Assembly (NCBI RefSeq): GCF_029761935.1
Contig: NZ_CP121699.1
Coordinates: 2,294,001 to 2,358,000 of the forward strand
Length of the DNA stretch: 64,000 bases
Direction of reading: 5' to 3'
Source of the DNA: Microbacterium testaceum
GTDB lineage: Bacteria > Actinomycetota > Actinomycetes > Actinomycetales > Microbacteriaceae
Part shown: piece after piece, positions 52,036 through 60,979 of the stretch
Layout: the number at the start of each line of letters is the position of its first letter
Position numbering within the stretch: the first letter of the stretch is position 1
Translations under genes and position numbers: made by a program
The notes under the pieces: model-generated
Databases searched by the model: none
What the model saw: the letters and a program-made list of their open reading frames with translations, nothing else
What the model was told of the DNA's origin: nothing

Positions 52036-53547
52036 GTGACCGACTCCTCCCCCCGCTCGAGCGACGCCGCAGAGCCGCCCCGCACCACCTCGACCGTGCA
52101 GCTCGAGGACGACGGGTACCACAAGCGCCTGACGTCGCGTCAGGTGCAGATGATCGCGATCGGCGGTGCGATCGGAACGGGCCTGTTCCTCGGCGCCGGC
52201 GGCCGCCTCGCGCAGGCCGGCCCCGCGATCGTGCTCTCCTACGCCGTGTGCGGGTTGTTCGCGTTCTTCATCCTCCGCGCGCTCGGCGAGCTCGTCCTGC
52301 ACCGCCCCACGTCGGGGTCGTTCGTGTCGTACGCGCGCGAGTTCTTCGGTGAGAAGGCCGCGTTCGTCTCGGGCTGGTTCTACTGGATCAACTGGGCCAC
52401 GACGACCATGGTCGACATCACCGCCGCCGCGCTCTACATGAACTTCTTCGGCAAGTACGTGCCGTGGATCGGCGCCGTCCCGCAGTGGGTGTGGGCGCTC
52501 GCCGCCCTCGTGACGGTCCTCGCCGTCAACCTCGTCTCGGTCAAGGTGTTCGGCGAGCTGGAGTTCTGGTTCGCGCTCATCAAGGTCGCCGCCCTCGTGG
52601 CGTTCCTGCTCGTCGGCATCTACTTCGTCGTCTTCGGCACCCCCACGGGTGCGCCCACCGGGTTCTCGCTGATCGCCGACAACGGCGGGTTCTTCCCCAA
52701 CGGCATCCTGCCCGCCATCATCCTCATGCAGGGCGTGGTGTTCGCGTACGCCTCGATCGAACTGGTCGGCACCGCCGCCGGCGAGACCAAGAACCCCGAG
52801 AAGGTCATGCCCCGCGCGATCAACTCGGTGATCTTCCGCGTCGCGGTCTTCTATGTCGGCTCGGTGCTGCTGCTGTCGCTCCTGCTGCCCTTCACCGCGT
52901 ACTCGAAGGACGAGAGCCCCTTCGTGACCTTCTTCGCCTCCATCGGCGTTCCCGGCGTCGACGTGATCATGAACCTCGTCGTGCTGACCGCCGCGCTGTC
53001 GTCGCTGAACGCGGGGCTGTACTCCACCGGCCGCATCCTGCGCTCGATGGCGGTCGCGGGCTCGGCGCCGAAGTTCGCCGCGCGCATGAACAAGGCGGGC
53101 GTGCCCTACGGCGGCATCGCGATCACCGCGTTCGTGGCCCTCTTCGGTGTCGTGATCAACTTCGTGGCCCCGAGCGACGCGTTCGAGACCGTGCTGAACG
53201 TCGCCGCCGTCGGCATCCTGGTCACGTGGGCGACCATCATGCTCTGCCAGATGAAGTTCAAGCGCCTCACCGACCGCGGCGAGCTGGTGCGCCCGGCCTT
53301 CCGACTGTTCTGGGCGCCGTACACGGGCTACGCGACGCTGCTGTTCCTCGCCATCGTGCTCGTGCTGGTGTTCATCGACTCGCCCGCGACCCTGCTCGTG
53401 GCCGTCATCGCGAGCATCGCCATCACGATCGGGTGGTTCGCGTGCCGCACGCGCATCGCGGAGCTGGCGGCCGAGCGCGAGGGGTACACGGGCACGGTGC
53501 CGGTGGTGCCGAGCCCCTTCCCGAAGCCGCGCGACAAGAAGGACTGA
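52036..53547 (+). CDS. Amino acid permease (APC family)
   Basis: A 503-residue transporter with 12 helices. The substrate-binding motif IGGAIGTGLFLGAG is in helix 1, and GELVLHRPTSGSFVSYAREFFGEKAAFVSGWFYWINW follows in the usual AAT-family order. It probably brings in an amino acid with protons. The start is GTG; no good ribosome site is seen, and an unambiguous -10 could not be placed. Confidence 0.9.
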   Translation: MTDSSPRSSDAAEPPRTTSTVQLEDDGYHKRLTSRQVQMIAIGGAIGTGLFLGAGGRLAQAGPAIVLSYAVCGLFAFFILRALGELVLHRPTSGSFVSYAREFFGEKAAFVSGWFYWINWATTTMVDITAAALYMNFFGKYVPWIGAVPQWVWALAALVTVLAVNLVSVKVFGELEFWFALIKVAALVAFLLVGIYFVVFGTPTGAPTGFSLIADNGGFFPNGILPAIILMQGVVFAYASIELVGTAAGETKNPEKVMPRAINSVIFRVAVFYVGSVLLLSLLLPFTAYSKDESPFVTFFASIGVPGVDVIMNLVVLTAALSSLNAGLYSTGRILRSMAVAGSAPKFAARMNKAGVPYGGIAITAFVALFGVVINFVAPSDAFETVLNVAAVGILVTWATIMLCQMKFKRLTDRGELVRPAFRLFWAPYTGYATLLFLAIVLVLVFIDSPATLLVAVIASIAITIGWFACRTRIAELAAEREGYTGTVPVVPSPFPKPRDKKD

Positions 53548-53694
53548 GCCCGCGCGGCACCCGCGCGCGGCGCTGCGCAACGGCCTGCGCGCCGAGCCCG
53601 CCGAGCCCGCCGGCGCGCCGGGCGCGCTGGCGATGTGAGGAGTGACCGGCGGCGCTGCAGGCCGGAGCGTCGGTGCCGATCCGCCTGGGGGCGT

Positions 53695-53772
53695 CACGAG
53701 AACCGGATTGGCACCCGAACAGGCCGATTCGGCGCGGATCGGACTGTTCTCGTCGCATCCCCCGTTCTCGTG
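53695..53772. terminator. Long composite palindrome downstream of the permease gene
   Basis: Outer arms CACGAGAAC (53695-53703) and GTTCTCGTG (53764-53772) enclose an inner hairpin in which GAACAG/CTGTTC and CCGAT/ATCGG pair. It sits between convergent permease and P450 genes and may terminate both. Confidence 0.65.
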
Positions 53773-53797
53773 GGGCGCAGCGCGGTGCCGGACCGCG

Positions 53798-55117
53798 TCA
53801 GCGCGCGGACCGACCGAGGTGGAACGGGCAGGACGACGGCGCATGCGCCCGGCGCACGCGTCCACCCGAGCGCGGCTTGGTCGGCATCCGTCGCCTGTTC
53901 ACCTCGAGCCCGCGGCCGCTGATGCGGATGCGCGGGTCGCTGAGGACGGCGATGGATGCCGCGAGCCCGGCGATCGCGAGCTTCTCTCCGGGGCAGCGGT
54001 GGCCGGTGCGGACGTCGGCGCCGCCGTGGGGGACGAACGCGCGGATCGCCTCGTAGTCGTCGACGCCGACGAAGCGCTCGGGGGCGAAATCGGAGGGACG
54101 CTCCCACTCGCGGGTGTCGGTGTCGGTGCCGAGGATGTCGAGCACGACCCGCCCGCCCGCCGGCACGCGCTGACCGTCGAGCTCGATGTCGGTCTCGGCC
54201 CACGCGGGCAGCATCGGCACGAAGGGGGCGGTGCGGCGGATCTCCTGCGCGAAGGCCATCGCGAGCTCTCCGCCGACGAGCGTCCCGCGTTCGGTCGTCT
54301 CGGCGGCGATGCGCTCGCGCCACTCGGGGCGGTCGTGCAGTTCTTTCGCGGCGAAGGCGACGAAACGCGAGACGGCGATCATGGGCCGGAAGCTGTTCTG
54401 CAGCTCGATCCCCGCGGTCTTCGCGGAGAGGAGTTCGCCGTCCTCGTCGGGGTGGTGCGCCCACGCGTGCAGGGCCGTGTTCTCGGCGGGGCGCAGGGTG
54501 CCGGCGCGTACCGCGTCGATGAGCTCGGCAGCGTGACGGTCGGACCACCGGCGGTTGATGAGCGCGAGCGCGAACTCGGGGGAGTAGGGGACGCCGAAGC
54601 CGTCGACGATCTGCGCCTGGCGCTTCGCCCAGCGGGTCTGCGCCGACGCGGTACCGGGGATCCCGGCCCAGCGCATGATCGACCGGCCGAGGGCGCCCAC
54701 CGCCGCGTCGTACGCCGAACGCTGGCCGCCGGCGACCCAGGCGTCGAGTTCGCGCTGCCACTGCCCGTCGAGCTCGGGGAGCAGGCGCTGCACCTCAACG
54801 TCGTCGTACAGCACGTCGACGAAGGTCGCCTTGCGGTGGCGGTGCTCGGCGCCGTCGAGGCTGTGCACCGATGCGTGGCCGAAGAGCGACTCCTGGATGA
54901 AGGCGGGCATGGCGCCGTGACGACGGATACGCGACTCGTCGTAGAAGAGCTCCACCCCCTCCTCGCCGCGCACGAACAGCGCCTCACGCCCGAGCAGGCG
55001 GAACGGCACGGCGCGGGCACCGCGGTCGGCCCGACGCCACAGGTGCGAGCCGAAGCCGTATCCACGGATCAGAAGAGAGAGCGAGTCATCACGGAGCAGG
55101 GCGAGGGGGGATGCCAT
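53798..55117 (-). CDS. CYP152-family P450 peroxygenase, OleT-like
   Basis: A 439-residue P450 of the peroxide-using CYP152 family. The heme-thiolate loop is FVPHGGADVRTGHRCPGE with Cys375. The fatty-acid carboxylate-binding pair Arg244-Pro245 (SFRPMIAVSRFV) replaces the usual oxygen-activating acid-alcohol pair. Phe79 and His85 (SVHSLDG) coincide with the residues that mark OleT-type fatty-acid decarboxylases, whereas hydroxylating members carry Gln85. It should use H2O2 to turn fatty acids into terminal alkenes and/or hydroxy acids. No redox partner is needed or present nearby. Confidence 0.85.
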   Translation of the reverse strand: MASPLALLRDDSLSLLIRGYGFGSHLWRRADRGARAVPFRLLGREALFVRGEEGVELFYDESRIRRHGAMPAFIQESLFGHASVHSLDGAEHRHRKATFVDVLYDDVEVQRLLPELDGQWQRELDAWVAGGQRSAYDAAVGALGRSIMRWAGIPGTASAQTRWAKRQAQIVDGFGVPYSPEFALALINRRWSDRHAAELIDAVRAGTLRPAENTALHAWAHHPDEDGELLSAKTAGIELQNSFRPMIAVSRFVAFAAKELHDRPEWRERIAAETTERGTLVGGELAMAFAQEIRRTAPFVPMLPAWAETDIELDGQRVPAGGRVVLDILGTDTDTREWERPSDFAPERFVGVDDYEAIRAFVPHGGADVRTGHRCPGEKLAIAGLAASIAVLSDPRIRISGRGLEVNRRRMPTKPRSGGRVRRAHAPSSCPFHLGRSAR

Positions 55118-55187
55118 GCCCTCACGGTTCCACGCGGAGCGACGGCCGCCGAGGGGGCGGCGCGACCGCGGGTCGGTGTGATAACCC

Positions 55188-56273
55188 TCAGCGCCACTGC
55201 TCCGGCGGCGTCAACGGCACGAGCGGTGGAATGGCGGGCGTCGTGCGCAGGTCGATCCGTCGGCCCTCGCGTGCCGACAGGGGGAGCGCCGTCACGATCT
55301 CGGTGACGTGCAGGGCGATCTCGCCGCTCGCCCGCCCGTGGCCCCGCACCATGTCGACGAGGCCGACCCCTCGCCCCGCCCCCACGTACCCCGCGCTCAC
55401 CGGCAGGGCGACCCACCCGTCCGAGCCGACGGCGTGATGACGCACCTCGCCGTCGAAGTCGTTCGGGTCGGGGACGGCCAGCGACCCGGCTTCGCCGTGT
55501 ACCTCGATCGGCGCGGCCGTGGTCCCGCCCGCGTCGAAGCTGAACGTCACGCTCGATAGGGCGCCATTCGCGTGCCGGAGGGTGCCGGTGACGTGGGTGT
55601 CGACCTCGACGGGAATGCGCTCGCCCGCCCGCGGCCCCGACCCGATCTCGCGTTCGGTCCGCCCACGCGAGACTTCTCCGCTGACCGACACGACCGGGCC
55701 GAGCAGGTGCACAAGAGAGGTCAGGTAGTACGGCCCCATGTCGAAGTGGGGCCCTCCGCCCTCGCGGTAGTAGAAGTCGGGATTCGGATGCCAATGCTCG
55801 TGGCCCGGCGAGACCCAGGTCGCGGTGGCCGCCGTCGGCCGACCGATGAGGCCGCTCTCGATGGCCGCCCGGGCCGTCTGGACCCCCGTGCCGAGCACCG
55901 TGTCGGGGGCGCTCCCGACGGCGACGCGGGCGGCCGTGGCATCCGCCATCACGCGCTCCGCGTCGGCGAGCGTCGTGGCGAGCGGCTTCTCGCCGAACAC
56001 GCCTTTGCCCGCGGCGATCGCGGCGCGAGCGATCTCGGCGTGCGCGGCGGGGATGGTGAGGTTGACGACCACGTCGACGTCGTCCGCGGCGAGCAGCTCG
56101 TCGACGCCGAGCGCGCGGGCCGAGGGGAGGGCCTCGGCGACCTCGGCCGCGCGATCGGCGCGCAGGTCGGCAACGGCGACGATCCGGACGGCGGGATGGT
56201 CCCTCAGGGTGCGGAGGTATTGGTCGCTGATGACCCCGAGGCCGATCAGCCCGATGCGCGTCGGCTCGTCCAC
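55188..56273 (-). CDS. Gfo/Idh/MocA-family oxidoreductase
   Basis: A 361-residue NAD(P)-dependent sugar or inositol oxidoreductase. The Rossmann motif is GLIGLGVISDQYLR, and the Gfo/Idh signature GEKPLATT is at about residue 95. The C-terminal beta-sheet domain has HPNPDFYYREGGGPHFDMGPYYL. GTG 56273 follows AAAGGGG. It overlaps the end of the ThuA gene by 28 bp, so the two form an operon for conversion of a carbohydrate, probably in disaccharide breakdown. Confidence 0.88.
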   Translation of the reverse strand: MDEPTRIGLIGLGVISDQYLRTLRDHPAVRIVAVADLRADRAAEVAEALPSARALGVDELLAADDVDVVVNLTIPAAHAEIARAAIAAGKGVFGEKPLATTLADAERVMADATAARVAVGSAPDTVLGTGVQTARAAIESGLIGRPTAATATWVSPGHEHWHPNPDFYYREGGGPHFDMGPYYLTSLVHLLGPVVSVSGEVSRGRTEREIGSGPRAGERIPVEVDTHVTGTLRHANGALSSVTFSFDAGGTTAAPIEVHGEAGSLAVPDPNDFDGEVRHHAVGSDGWVALPVSAGYVGAGRGVGLVDMVRGHGRASGEIALHVTEIVTALPLSAREGRRIDLRTTPAIPPLVPLTPPEQWR

Positions 56274-56953
56274 AGCAGTCCCCTTTCGATGATGGTCCGC
56301 ACGTGCGGGTCGGTCAGAACGCCGGGGTCGTGACCGGGCGTCGCGACGAAGACGCGCCCCCGCCCCCATTCGCGCGTCCAGACCGCGGGGGAGACGATCG
56401 GTCGGTGCCACGGCTCCTCACCGCGCACCGGGTGCGTGGTCGTGGCCAGGACGTCGTTCAGGTCGTCGTGCAGCACCCAGTACTGCTCCGTGACGAGGGG
56501 GAAGTCGTCGATCCCGCTCGTGATTTCATGCGTTCGCCCGAGGTCGGTGATCTCGATACGGTGCTCGACGAAGGCGTCGGTCGCCGGATCGACGCGGTCG
56601 CCCGGGTCTTTCCGGGGGTGCGCGGCGAACTGCCCGCCGACCAGCTGCAGGTACGCGGCGTCGTGGCGGTACGAGTCGACGATCCCGCCGTGCCACCCGG
56701 CCAGACCCGTGCCCGCGGCCACCGCCGCGCGGAGACCTTCGATGCTCTCGGCGTCGGCCTCGCTCATCGTCACGGCCTGGACGACGAGGTCGACACCGCT
56801 CATGACATCGGCGTCGGTGTAAATGCGGGGGGACTCCTCGATCCGCACCTCGAAGCCGTTGCTCCGCAGGAACGGCAGGAACATCTCGGTCGTCTCGACG
56901 GGGTGGTGCCCGTCCCACCCGCCGCGCACGATCAGCGCCGTCCGTGACGTCAT
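56246..56953 (-). CDS. ThuA-like (trehalose utilisation) protein
   Basis: A 235-residue type-1 glutamine-amidotransferase-like protein of the ThuA family. Landmarks are GGWDGHHPVETTEMF, GTGLAGWHGGIVDSYR and GRGRVFVATPGHDP. ThuA/ThuB pairs act on 3-ketodisaccharides in rhizobia, and ThuB is a Gfo/Idh enzyme, just as downstream here. A GGAGGG ribosome site precedes the ATG. The true sugar is not known. Confidence 0.85.
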   Translation of the reverse strand: MTSRTALIVRGGWDGHHPVETTEMFLPFLRSNGFEVRIEESPRIYTDADVMSGVDLVVQAVTMSEADAESIEGLRAAVAAGTGLAGWHGGIVDSYRHDAAYLQLVGGQFAAHPRKDPGDRVDPATDAFVEHRIEITDLGRTHEITSGIDDFPLVTEQYWVLHDDLNDVLATTTHPVRGEEPWHRPIVSPAVWTREWGRGRVFVATPGHDPGVLTDPHVRTIIERGLLWTSRRASG

Positions 56954-57084
56954 CGTCCCTCCTCCGCTCCGGATGCCGGCTCCGGCTCCCGTATCGACGC
57001 CTCACGCTACCGTCGGCCACCGACATGGCCCAGGGCCCTGCGCGAACGGGCCGAGCCCGTGGCATCCCGTCCGATAATGGAGCT

Positions 57085-57474
57085 GTGGAGGTCTGGGAGA
57101 CGCGCGAGTGGTTCGCCGACTATCTCGAGGCACTCAACCGCCACGACCTCGAAGCGGTTCGCGGGCTGCTGCACCCCGCCGTGCGTCGTGCGCACCTTCC
57201 CGCGGGGGCGGAGGCCTGGATCGCCGACCTCGCCGAACTGTGGCACGGCTTCCCGGATTGGCAGTGGAAACGCATCCAGCTGATCGTCGAGGACGACCGT
57301 CTGGCGGTGCACCTGCGGGGCGGGGGATCGCACACGGGCTCGTTCGGCCACGTGAGCCCGACTCGGCGGCGGGTGAACATCGCGTCTTTCGCGATGTACC
57401 GTCTCGAGCGCGGCCGGATCGTCGAGGCGAGCGGCACCGACGATCCCGCGCAGATCCTTCTCGCTCTCGGCTGA
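57085..57474 (+). CDS. SnoaL-like / NTF2-fold ester cyclase-like protein
   Basis: A 129-residue NTF2-fold protein: WFADYLEALNRHDLEAVRGLLHP, WIADLAELWHGFPDWQWKRIQLIVEDD and the final RIVEASGTDDPAQILLAL are typical of SnoaL-like proteins. The GTG lies six bases after GATAAT (leaderless). Function ranges from polyketide cyclase to unknown in this family; none is assigned. Confidence 0.75.
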   Translation: MEVWETREWFADYLEALNRHDLEAVRGLLHPAVRRAHLPAGAEAWIADLAELWHGFPDWQWKRIQLIVEDDRLAVHLRGGGSHTGSFGHVSPTRRRVNIASFAMYRLERGRIVEASGTDDPAQILLALG

Positions 57475-57596
57475 GTCGGAGCGCGTGCGGTCGGGGTCTA
57501 TCGCGTCGCGCGATCTGTCAAGGGCGGCCGTATGTCGGGGGGTCCGGGTACGGTCGCTCTCGCCCGTTTCCATCCCGGGTAGAAAGAGGGGCGACC

Positions 57597-57881
57597 ATGG
57601 TGTCTCACGACCGCCCCGGCGCCGGAGTCGTGTGGGCTCGCGTCGAAGACGGCTTCCATGTCGGTAGCAGGAACGGTGTGTTCCTGGGGTACATCGACCG
57701 CCAGACCGACGGCGCGTTGCTCGCGTACGACGGTCGTTCGCGCCTCGTCGGCCGCTTCGACGCGCTCACTGCCGCCATGGCCGCCGTGACCAACGATCAG
57801 CCCCCGCAGGACGCCGAGATCACCCTCCGCGAAGTGCGGGTTCCCGCGCCTCGGTCGATCGACGGCGAGAAGGCCTCATGA
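57597..57881 (+). CDS. Small protein cotranscribed with the BLUF photoreceptor
   Basis: A 94-residue protein with AAAGAGGGG upstream of the ATG and an ATGA overlap with the BLUF gene. It reads like a compact beta-rich domain (VVWARVEDGFHVGSRNGVFLGYIDRQTDGALLAYDGRSRLVGRFDAL). No family was recognised. Tight coupling suggests it works with, or is regulated by, the photoreceptor. Confidence 0.6.
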   Translation: MVSHDRPGAGVVWARVEDGFHVGSRNGVFLGYIDRQTDGALLAYDGRSRLVGRFDALTAAMAAVTNDQPPQDAEITLREVRVPAPRSIDGEKAS

Positions 57882-58315
57882 GCTCCGACCTCGTCTCCAT
57901 CTCCTACGTCAGCGCGGCCGCCGAGCCGTTCGACGACGACCGGCTGCACGACCTGCTCGCGCAGAGCCGCCGCTCGAATCACGAGCACGACCTCACCGGC
58001 ATGCTGCTGTACCGTCGCGGACGCTTCTTCCAGGTGCTCGAGGGGCCGCAGGATGCCGTGGACGAGCTCATGACGAAGATCCGTCGCGACCCGCGTCATA
58101 CCGGTGTCCGCGTGCTGCTCACGGAGCACATCGACGACCGTCGATTCACCGAGTGGACGATGGGGTACGAGCCGATCGGCACCCCCACCACTCCCGCTCC
58201 CGAGGGGTTCCGCGACACCTTCGACGATCTCGAGGCCGACGACGAGGACGCGAGCATCCGCGCCGTGCGCGAACTCACCGTGTGGTTCCGCGCCCGGACC
58301 GCGAGCGACGACTGA
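57878..58315 (+). CDS. BLUF-domain blue-light sensor
   Basis: A 145-residue short BLUF protein. The flavin-site residues are all present with canonical spacing: Tyr10 (ISYVS), Asn34 (RRSNHEHDLTGMLLY) and Gln52 (RFFQVLEG), plus the Trp/Met pair in FTEWTMGY. No output domain is attached beyond a short acidic helix (DDLEADDEDASIRAVRELTVWFR), so signalling must go through a partner. The coupled 94-residue protein is the obvious candidate. Confidence 0.92.
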   Translation: MSSDLVSISYVSAAAEPFDDDRLHDLLAQSRRSNHEHDLTGMLLYRRGRFFQVLEGPQDAVDELMTKIRRDPRHTGVRVLLTEHIDDRRFTEWTMGYEPIGTPTTPAPEGFRDTFDDLEADDEDASIRAVRELTVWFRARTASDD

Positions 58316-58343
58316 CGCAGAGGCCCCCACGGGTCGGGCGCGG

Positions 58344-58349
58344 TAGCGT
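58344..58349 (+). promoter_or_regulatory. -10 box of a leaderless promoter (Pr6Pr gene)
   Basis: TAGCGT ends six bases before the GTG at 58356. The same arrangement recurs at several genes in the window. Confidence 0.6.
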
Positions 58350-58355
58350 CGCGGG

Positions 58356-58988
58356 GTGACCTCCCACCCCGCAGGCTCTCGTCGACGCGCCCGCTCTGTC
58401 GCCCGCATCGCCGCCGCCGTGGGCGTGCTCGGGGTCGTGCTGTTCGCCTACGGGCTACGCATCGCCGCGGACGACCCCGGCTTCTTCGACTTCTTCGGGT
58501 ACTTCACCAATCAGACGAGCAGCCTGACGGCGCTCGTGCTGATCGGCGTGGGTGCCCGGGGCGCGGCGGATCGACCCGTGCCCGTCGGGCTCGCTCTCGC
58601 GTGGGCGATCGGGGCGGCCTGCCTCATCGTGGTCGCCGTCGTCTACAACGGTCTCGTCCCGGGGACGGGATCGGCCCCACCGTGGGTGAGCACGGTGCTG
58701 CACCTCGTCTTCCCGCTGCTCGTCGTCGTCGACATCGCCACGGCTCCCGATCGTCCCCGACTCGCGTGGCGCCACCTCTGGTGGGTGCTGCCGTACCCCG
58801 TGGTGTGGGTCACGGTCGTCCTCGTGCGCGGCGCCACCGACGGATGGGTGCCCTACGGCTTCCTTCTGCCCGAGCGGGGTCTCGCCTCTCTCGTTCTGCA
58901 CGTGGTCGGCATCCTGGCCCTGCTCCTGCTCGCGGCCACGGCGGTCTGGGCGCTCGGTCGTCGACCCCGACGCGCCCCGTCGTCATAG
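58356..58988 (+). CDS. Pr6Pr family membrane protein
   Basis: A 210-residue protein with six predicted helices and the family sequence DFFGYFTNQTSSLTALVL after helix 1, with LHLVFPLLVVVDI and WVPYGFLLP later. The function of the family is unknown. It converges with, and overlaps by six bases, the SGNH hydrolase gene. Confidence 0.82.
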   Translation: MTSHPAGSRRRARSVARIAAAVGVLGVVLFAYGLRIAADDPGFFDFFGYFTNQTSSLTALVLIGVGARGAADRPVPVGLALAWAIGAACLIVVAVVYNGLVPGTGSAPPWVSTVLHLVFPLLVVVDIATAPDRPRLAWRHLWWVLPYPVVWVTVVLVRGATDGWVPYGFLLPERGLASLVLHVVGILALLLLAATAVWALGRRPRRAPSS

Positions 58989-59672
58989 CGGCGGGTCGAG
59001 GGCGCGGAGCGCGGCATCCATCCGCTCCGCCATGTACGCGTAGCCGGTGTCGTTCGGATGCAGGCCGTCGGCGGCCATCCAGCTGTCGGACGAATCGGCG
59101 TAGTGACCATCGAGCCAGTGGCTGGCCCCCGCGATGTGGTCGGCGCCGATCCGCGCGGCGGCGTCTTCGACCCACCCCGCGATGACGTCGACCGACGCCG
59201 GGCGGTCCGCGGTGTACCAGAAGGGCTCGACGACGACGATGCGCGCGTCGGGCAGGCCCGCGCGCAAGCGCTCGAGGTCGCTGTCGATCGTTTCGCGGAT
59301 GCGGTCGGCCGCGCGGTCGTAGCTGAAGTTGTCGTTCAGGCCCATCGTGACGAAGACGAGGTCGGGATCGTCCGCGATCACCTGGGAGGGGATGTCGTCG
59401 AGGCCCGGCCCCATCGAGGCGCGGCGGTTGACGAACCCCAGGCCGTTCTCGCTGCGGTTGATCTCCTGCCACCCGCGCTCGGCCGAGACGATCGTCGACC
59501 AGCGCTTGTCGTTTGCGCTCGCACCCGTGCCGCGCGTGTACGAATCGCCGTAGAACGACACGACCGGGCCGGTCGCGGCGGGGGCCGGTGCCGCGGTCGG
59601 GGCCGCGCACCCCGAGACGATGAGGAGGAAGGATGCCGCGGAGACCAGGCCGAGGAGTCGTCGCGCACGCAT
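58983..59672 (-). CDS. SGNH/GDSL-type hydrolase lipoprotein
   Basis: A 229-residue exported esterase-like protein. The signal peptide ends in lipobox VSGC. Catalytic blocks are GDSYTRGTG (Ser), GLNDNFSYD (Asn) and the C-terminal DGLHPNDTG (Asp-His). It would hydrolyse an acyl ester on the cell surface; the substrate is unknown. ATG 59672 is chosen because it starts directly before the signal peptide. Confidence 0.87.
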   Translation of the reverse strand: MRARRLLGLVSAASFLLIVSGCAAPTAAPAPAATGPVVSFYGDSYTRGTGASANDKRWSTIVSAERGWQEINRSENGLGFVNRRASMGPGLDDIPSQVIADDPDLVFVTMGLNDNFSYDRAADRIRETIDSDLERLRAGLPDARIVVVEPFWYTADRPASVDVIAGWVEDAAARIGADHIAGASHWLDGHYADSSDSWMAADGLHPNDTGYAYMAERMDAALRALDPPL

Positions 59673-59692
59673 GACCCCATTCTCGGCGGCGA

Positions 59693-60277
59693 TCACTGCT
59701 CGGGGGCCGGGGGAACCGATTCTGCGGAGAGGCGTTCGACGTGGCGTGCGATGCGCGCCGCACGGGTGGCCGGCGTCGCCGCCGTGACCACGGGGTGCAG
59801 GACGGAGTAGCGCTCCGCCTTCGTCAGGGCGTCGAAAGCGCGCGCCGCGTCGGGGACGGCGTCGAGCGCCGCGCGCAGATCGGCCGGCACCTCGATCGCC
59901 GCGGAGCCCTCGTACGCGCGCTCCCAGCGGCCGTCGGCGTGGGCGCGGGCGATCTCGTCGGCCCCGCGCGGGCGCATGCGGCCCTCGTCGGTGAGGCGTG
60001 CCACGTGATCGACGTTGCGTTTCGACCACACCGAGCGGGCGCGGCGCGGGGTGAAGTGCTGCCGGAAGGTGGCGGCATCCCGAGACTGCTTCCGCCCGTC
60101 GATCCACCCGCTGCAGAGGGCCTCGTCGAGGGCCTGGGCGTAAGAGAGCGACGTGGGCGAGGTCGTGCCCTTCTTGGCGAGCACCAGCCACACGCCGTCG
60201 CTGGTGTCTTCGTGGGTGTCGAGCCACGACCGCCATCGTGCGGCGTCGTCGACGATCAGTTCGGGGGCTTCAGGCAC
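59693..60277 (-). CDS. YdeI/OmdA family protein
   Basis: A 194-residue protein of the YdeI (bacteriocin-protection/OmpD-associated) family: SLSYAQALDEALCSGWIDGRKQSRD, HFTPRRARSVWSKRNVDHVARL and the helical C-terminus FDALTKAERYSVLHPV. The family is widespread, with no agreed biochemical role. The start is GTG. Confidence 0.85.
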   Translation of the reverse strand: MPEAPELIVDDAARWRSWLDTHEDTSDGVWLVLAKKGTTSPTSLSYAQALDEALCSGWIDGRKQSRDAATFRQHFTPRRARSVWSKRNVDHVARLTDEGRMRPRGADEIARAHADGRWERAYEGSAAIEVPADLRAALDAVPDAARAFDALTKAERYSVLHPVVTAATPATRAARIARHVERLSAESVPPAPEQ

Positions 60278-60402
60278 GATCGCGGTCCTTTCCGACGGCT
60301 CACCGGACCTTAGCGCGGACCCCCGACACGCGCGCCCTATCGGAGCGGGCGCCCCACGGCAACCGGCCCCCGCCGACGCGCTCGAGAGGAGATCATCGCT
60401 GA

Positions 60403-60759
60403 ATGCGCAGTGTGACCTATGCCGGTGAGACCGTGACCACGACCGACGACGTGGCGGAGGCCCTGGTCCAGCTGACGGCGTCGATCGCCGCTGAGGGGCA
60501 GGCGGAGGCCGTGAGCATCCCGATCGTCACCGACGGCGGTGAGGAGGAGGCCGAGCTCGTCATCGGCGTCGGCAACGACGTCCTCAGCGCTCCGGCCGAC
60601 TGGACGGGTGAGGAGCCCGACTTCTCGTGGGCGGCGGAAGAGCTGCGTCAGCACAAGCGCTTCCCCCAGGCGCCGGCTATCGCCGTCGAGCAGCCGAGCG
60701 AGGACGCGAACCCCGACGCGTTCTGGGACCCCGACCTCGACGGGTTCACCCGCGCCTGA
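60403..60759 (+). CDS. Hypothetical acidic protein
   Basis: A 118-residue acidic cytosolic protein (VTYAGETVTTTDDVAEALVQLTASIAAEGQAEAVSIPIVTDGG...). GAGAGGAG lies about 10 bases upstream of the ATG. It has an alpha/beta pattern and ends FWDPDLDGFTRA. It resembles the small DddI-like/immunity-type proteins in size but no confident match was recognised. Confidence 0.65.
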   Translation: MRSVTYAGETVTTTDDVAEALVQLTASIAAEGQAEAVSIPIVTDGGEEEAELVIGVGNDVLSAPADWTGEEPDFSWAAEELRQHKRFPQAPAIAVEQPSEDANPDAFWDPDLDGFTRA

Positions 60760-60979
60760 GCGGGCCCGCCCCTGGTCAGGCCGTGTTCGCACGGCCGTCG
60801 GCCCCCGCACCCCGTGAGGGAGCTCGTCAAGCCCACCCCCGCTCCCGCGCTCGGACGTAGCGTGGGTCATCCGCACCGGAGGTGACCGGTTCATCGCCCC
60901 GGTGCGTGAGCCCCGGACAGTTCGGGCGGCCCGCCGTTTCGCGGTGCCGCCCGGACGCTCGTACCGGGAGGATGGGGGC

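Noticed and set aside
53548..53694. Small gene between the permease and the composite palindrome
   Set aside because: Only G/C-repeat sequence (GCCGAGCCCGCC-type) is present, with no start plus ribosome-site combination.
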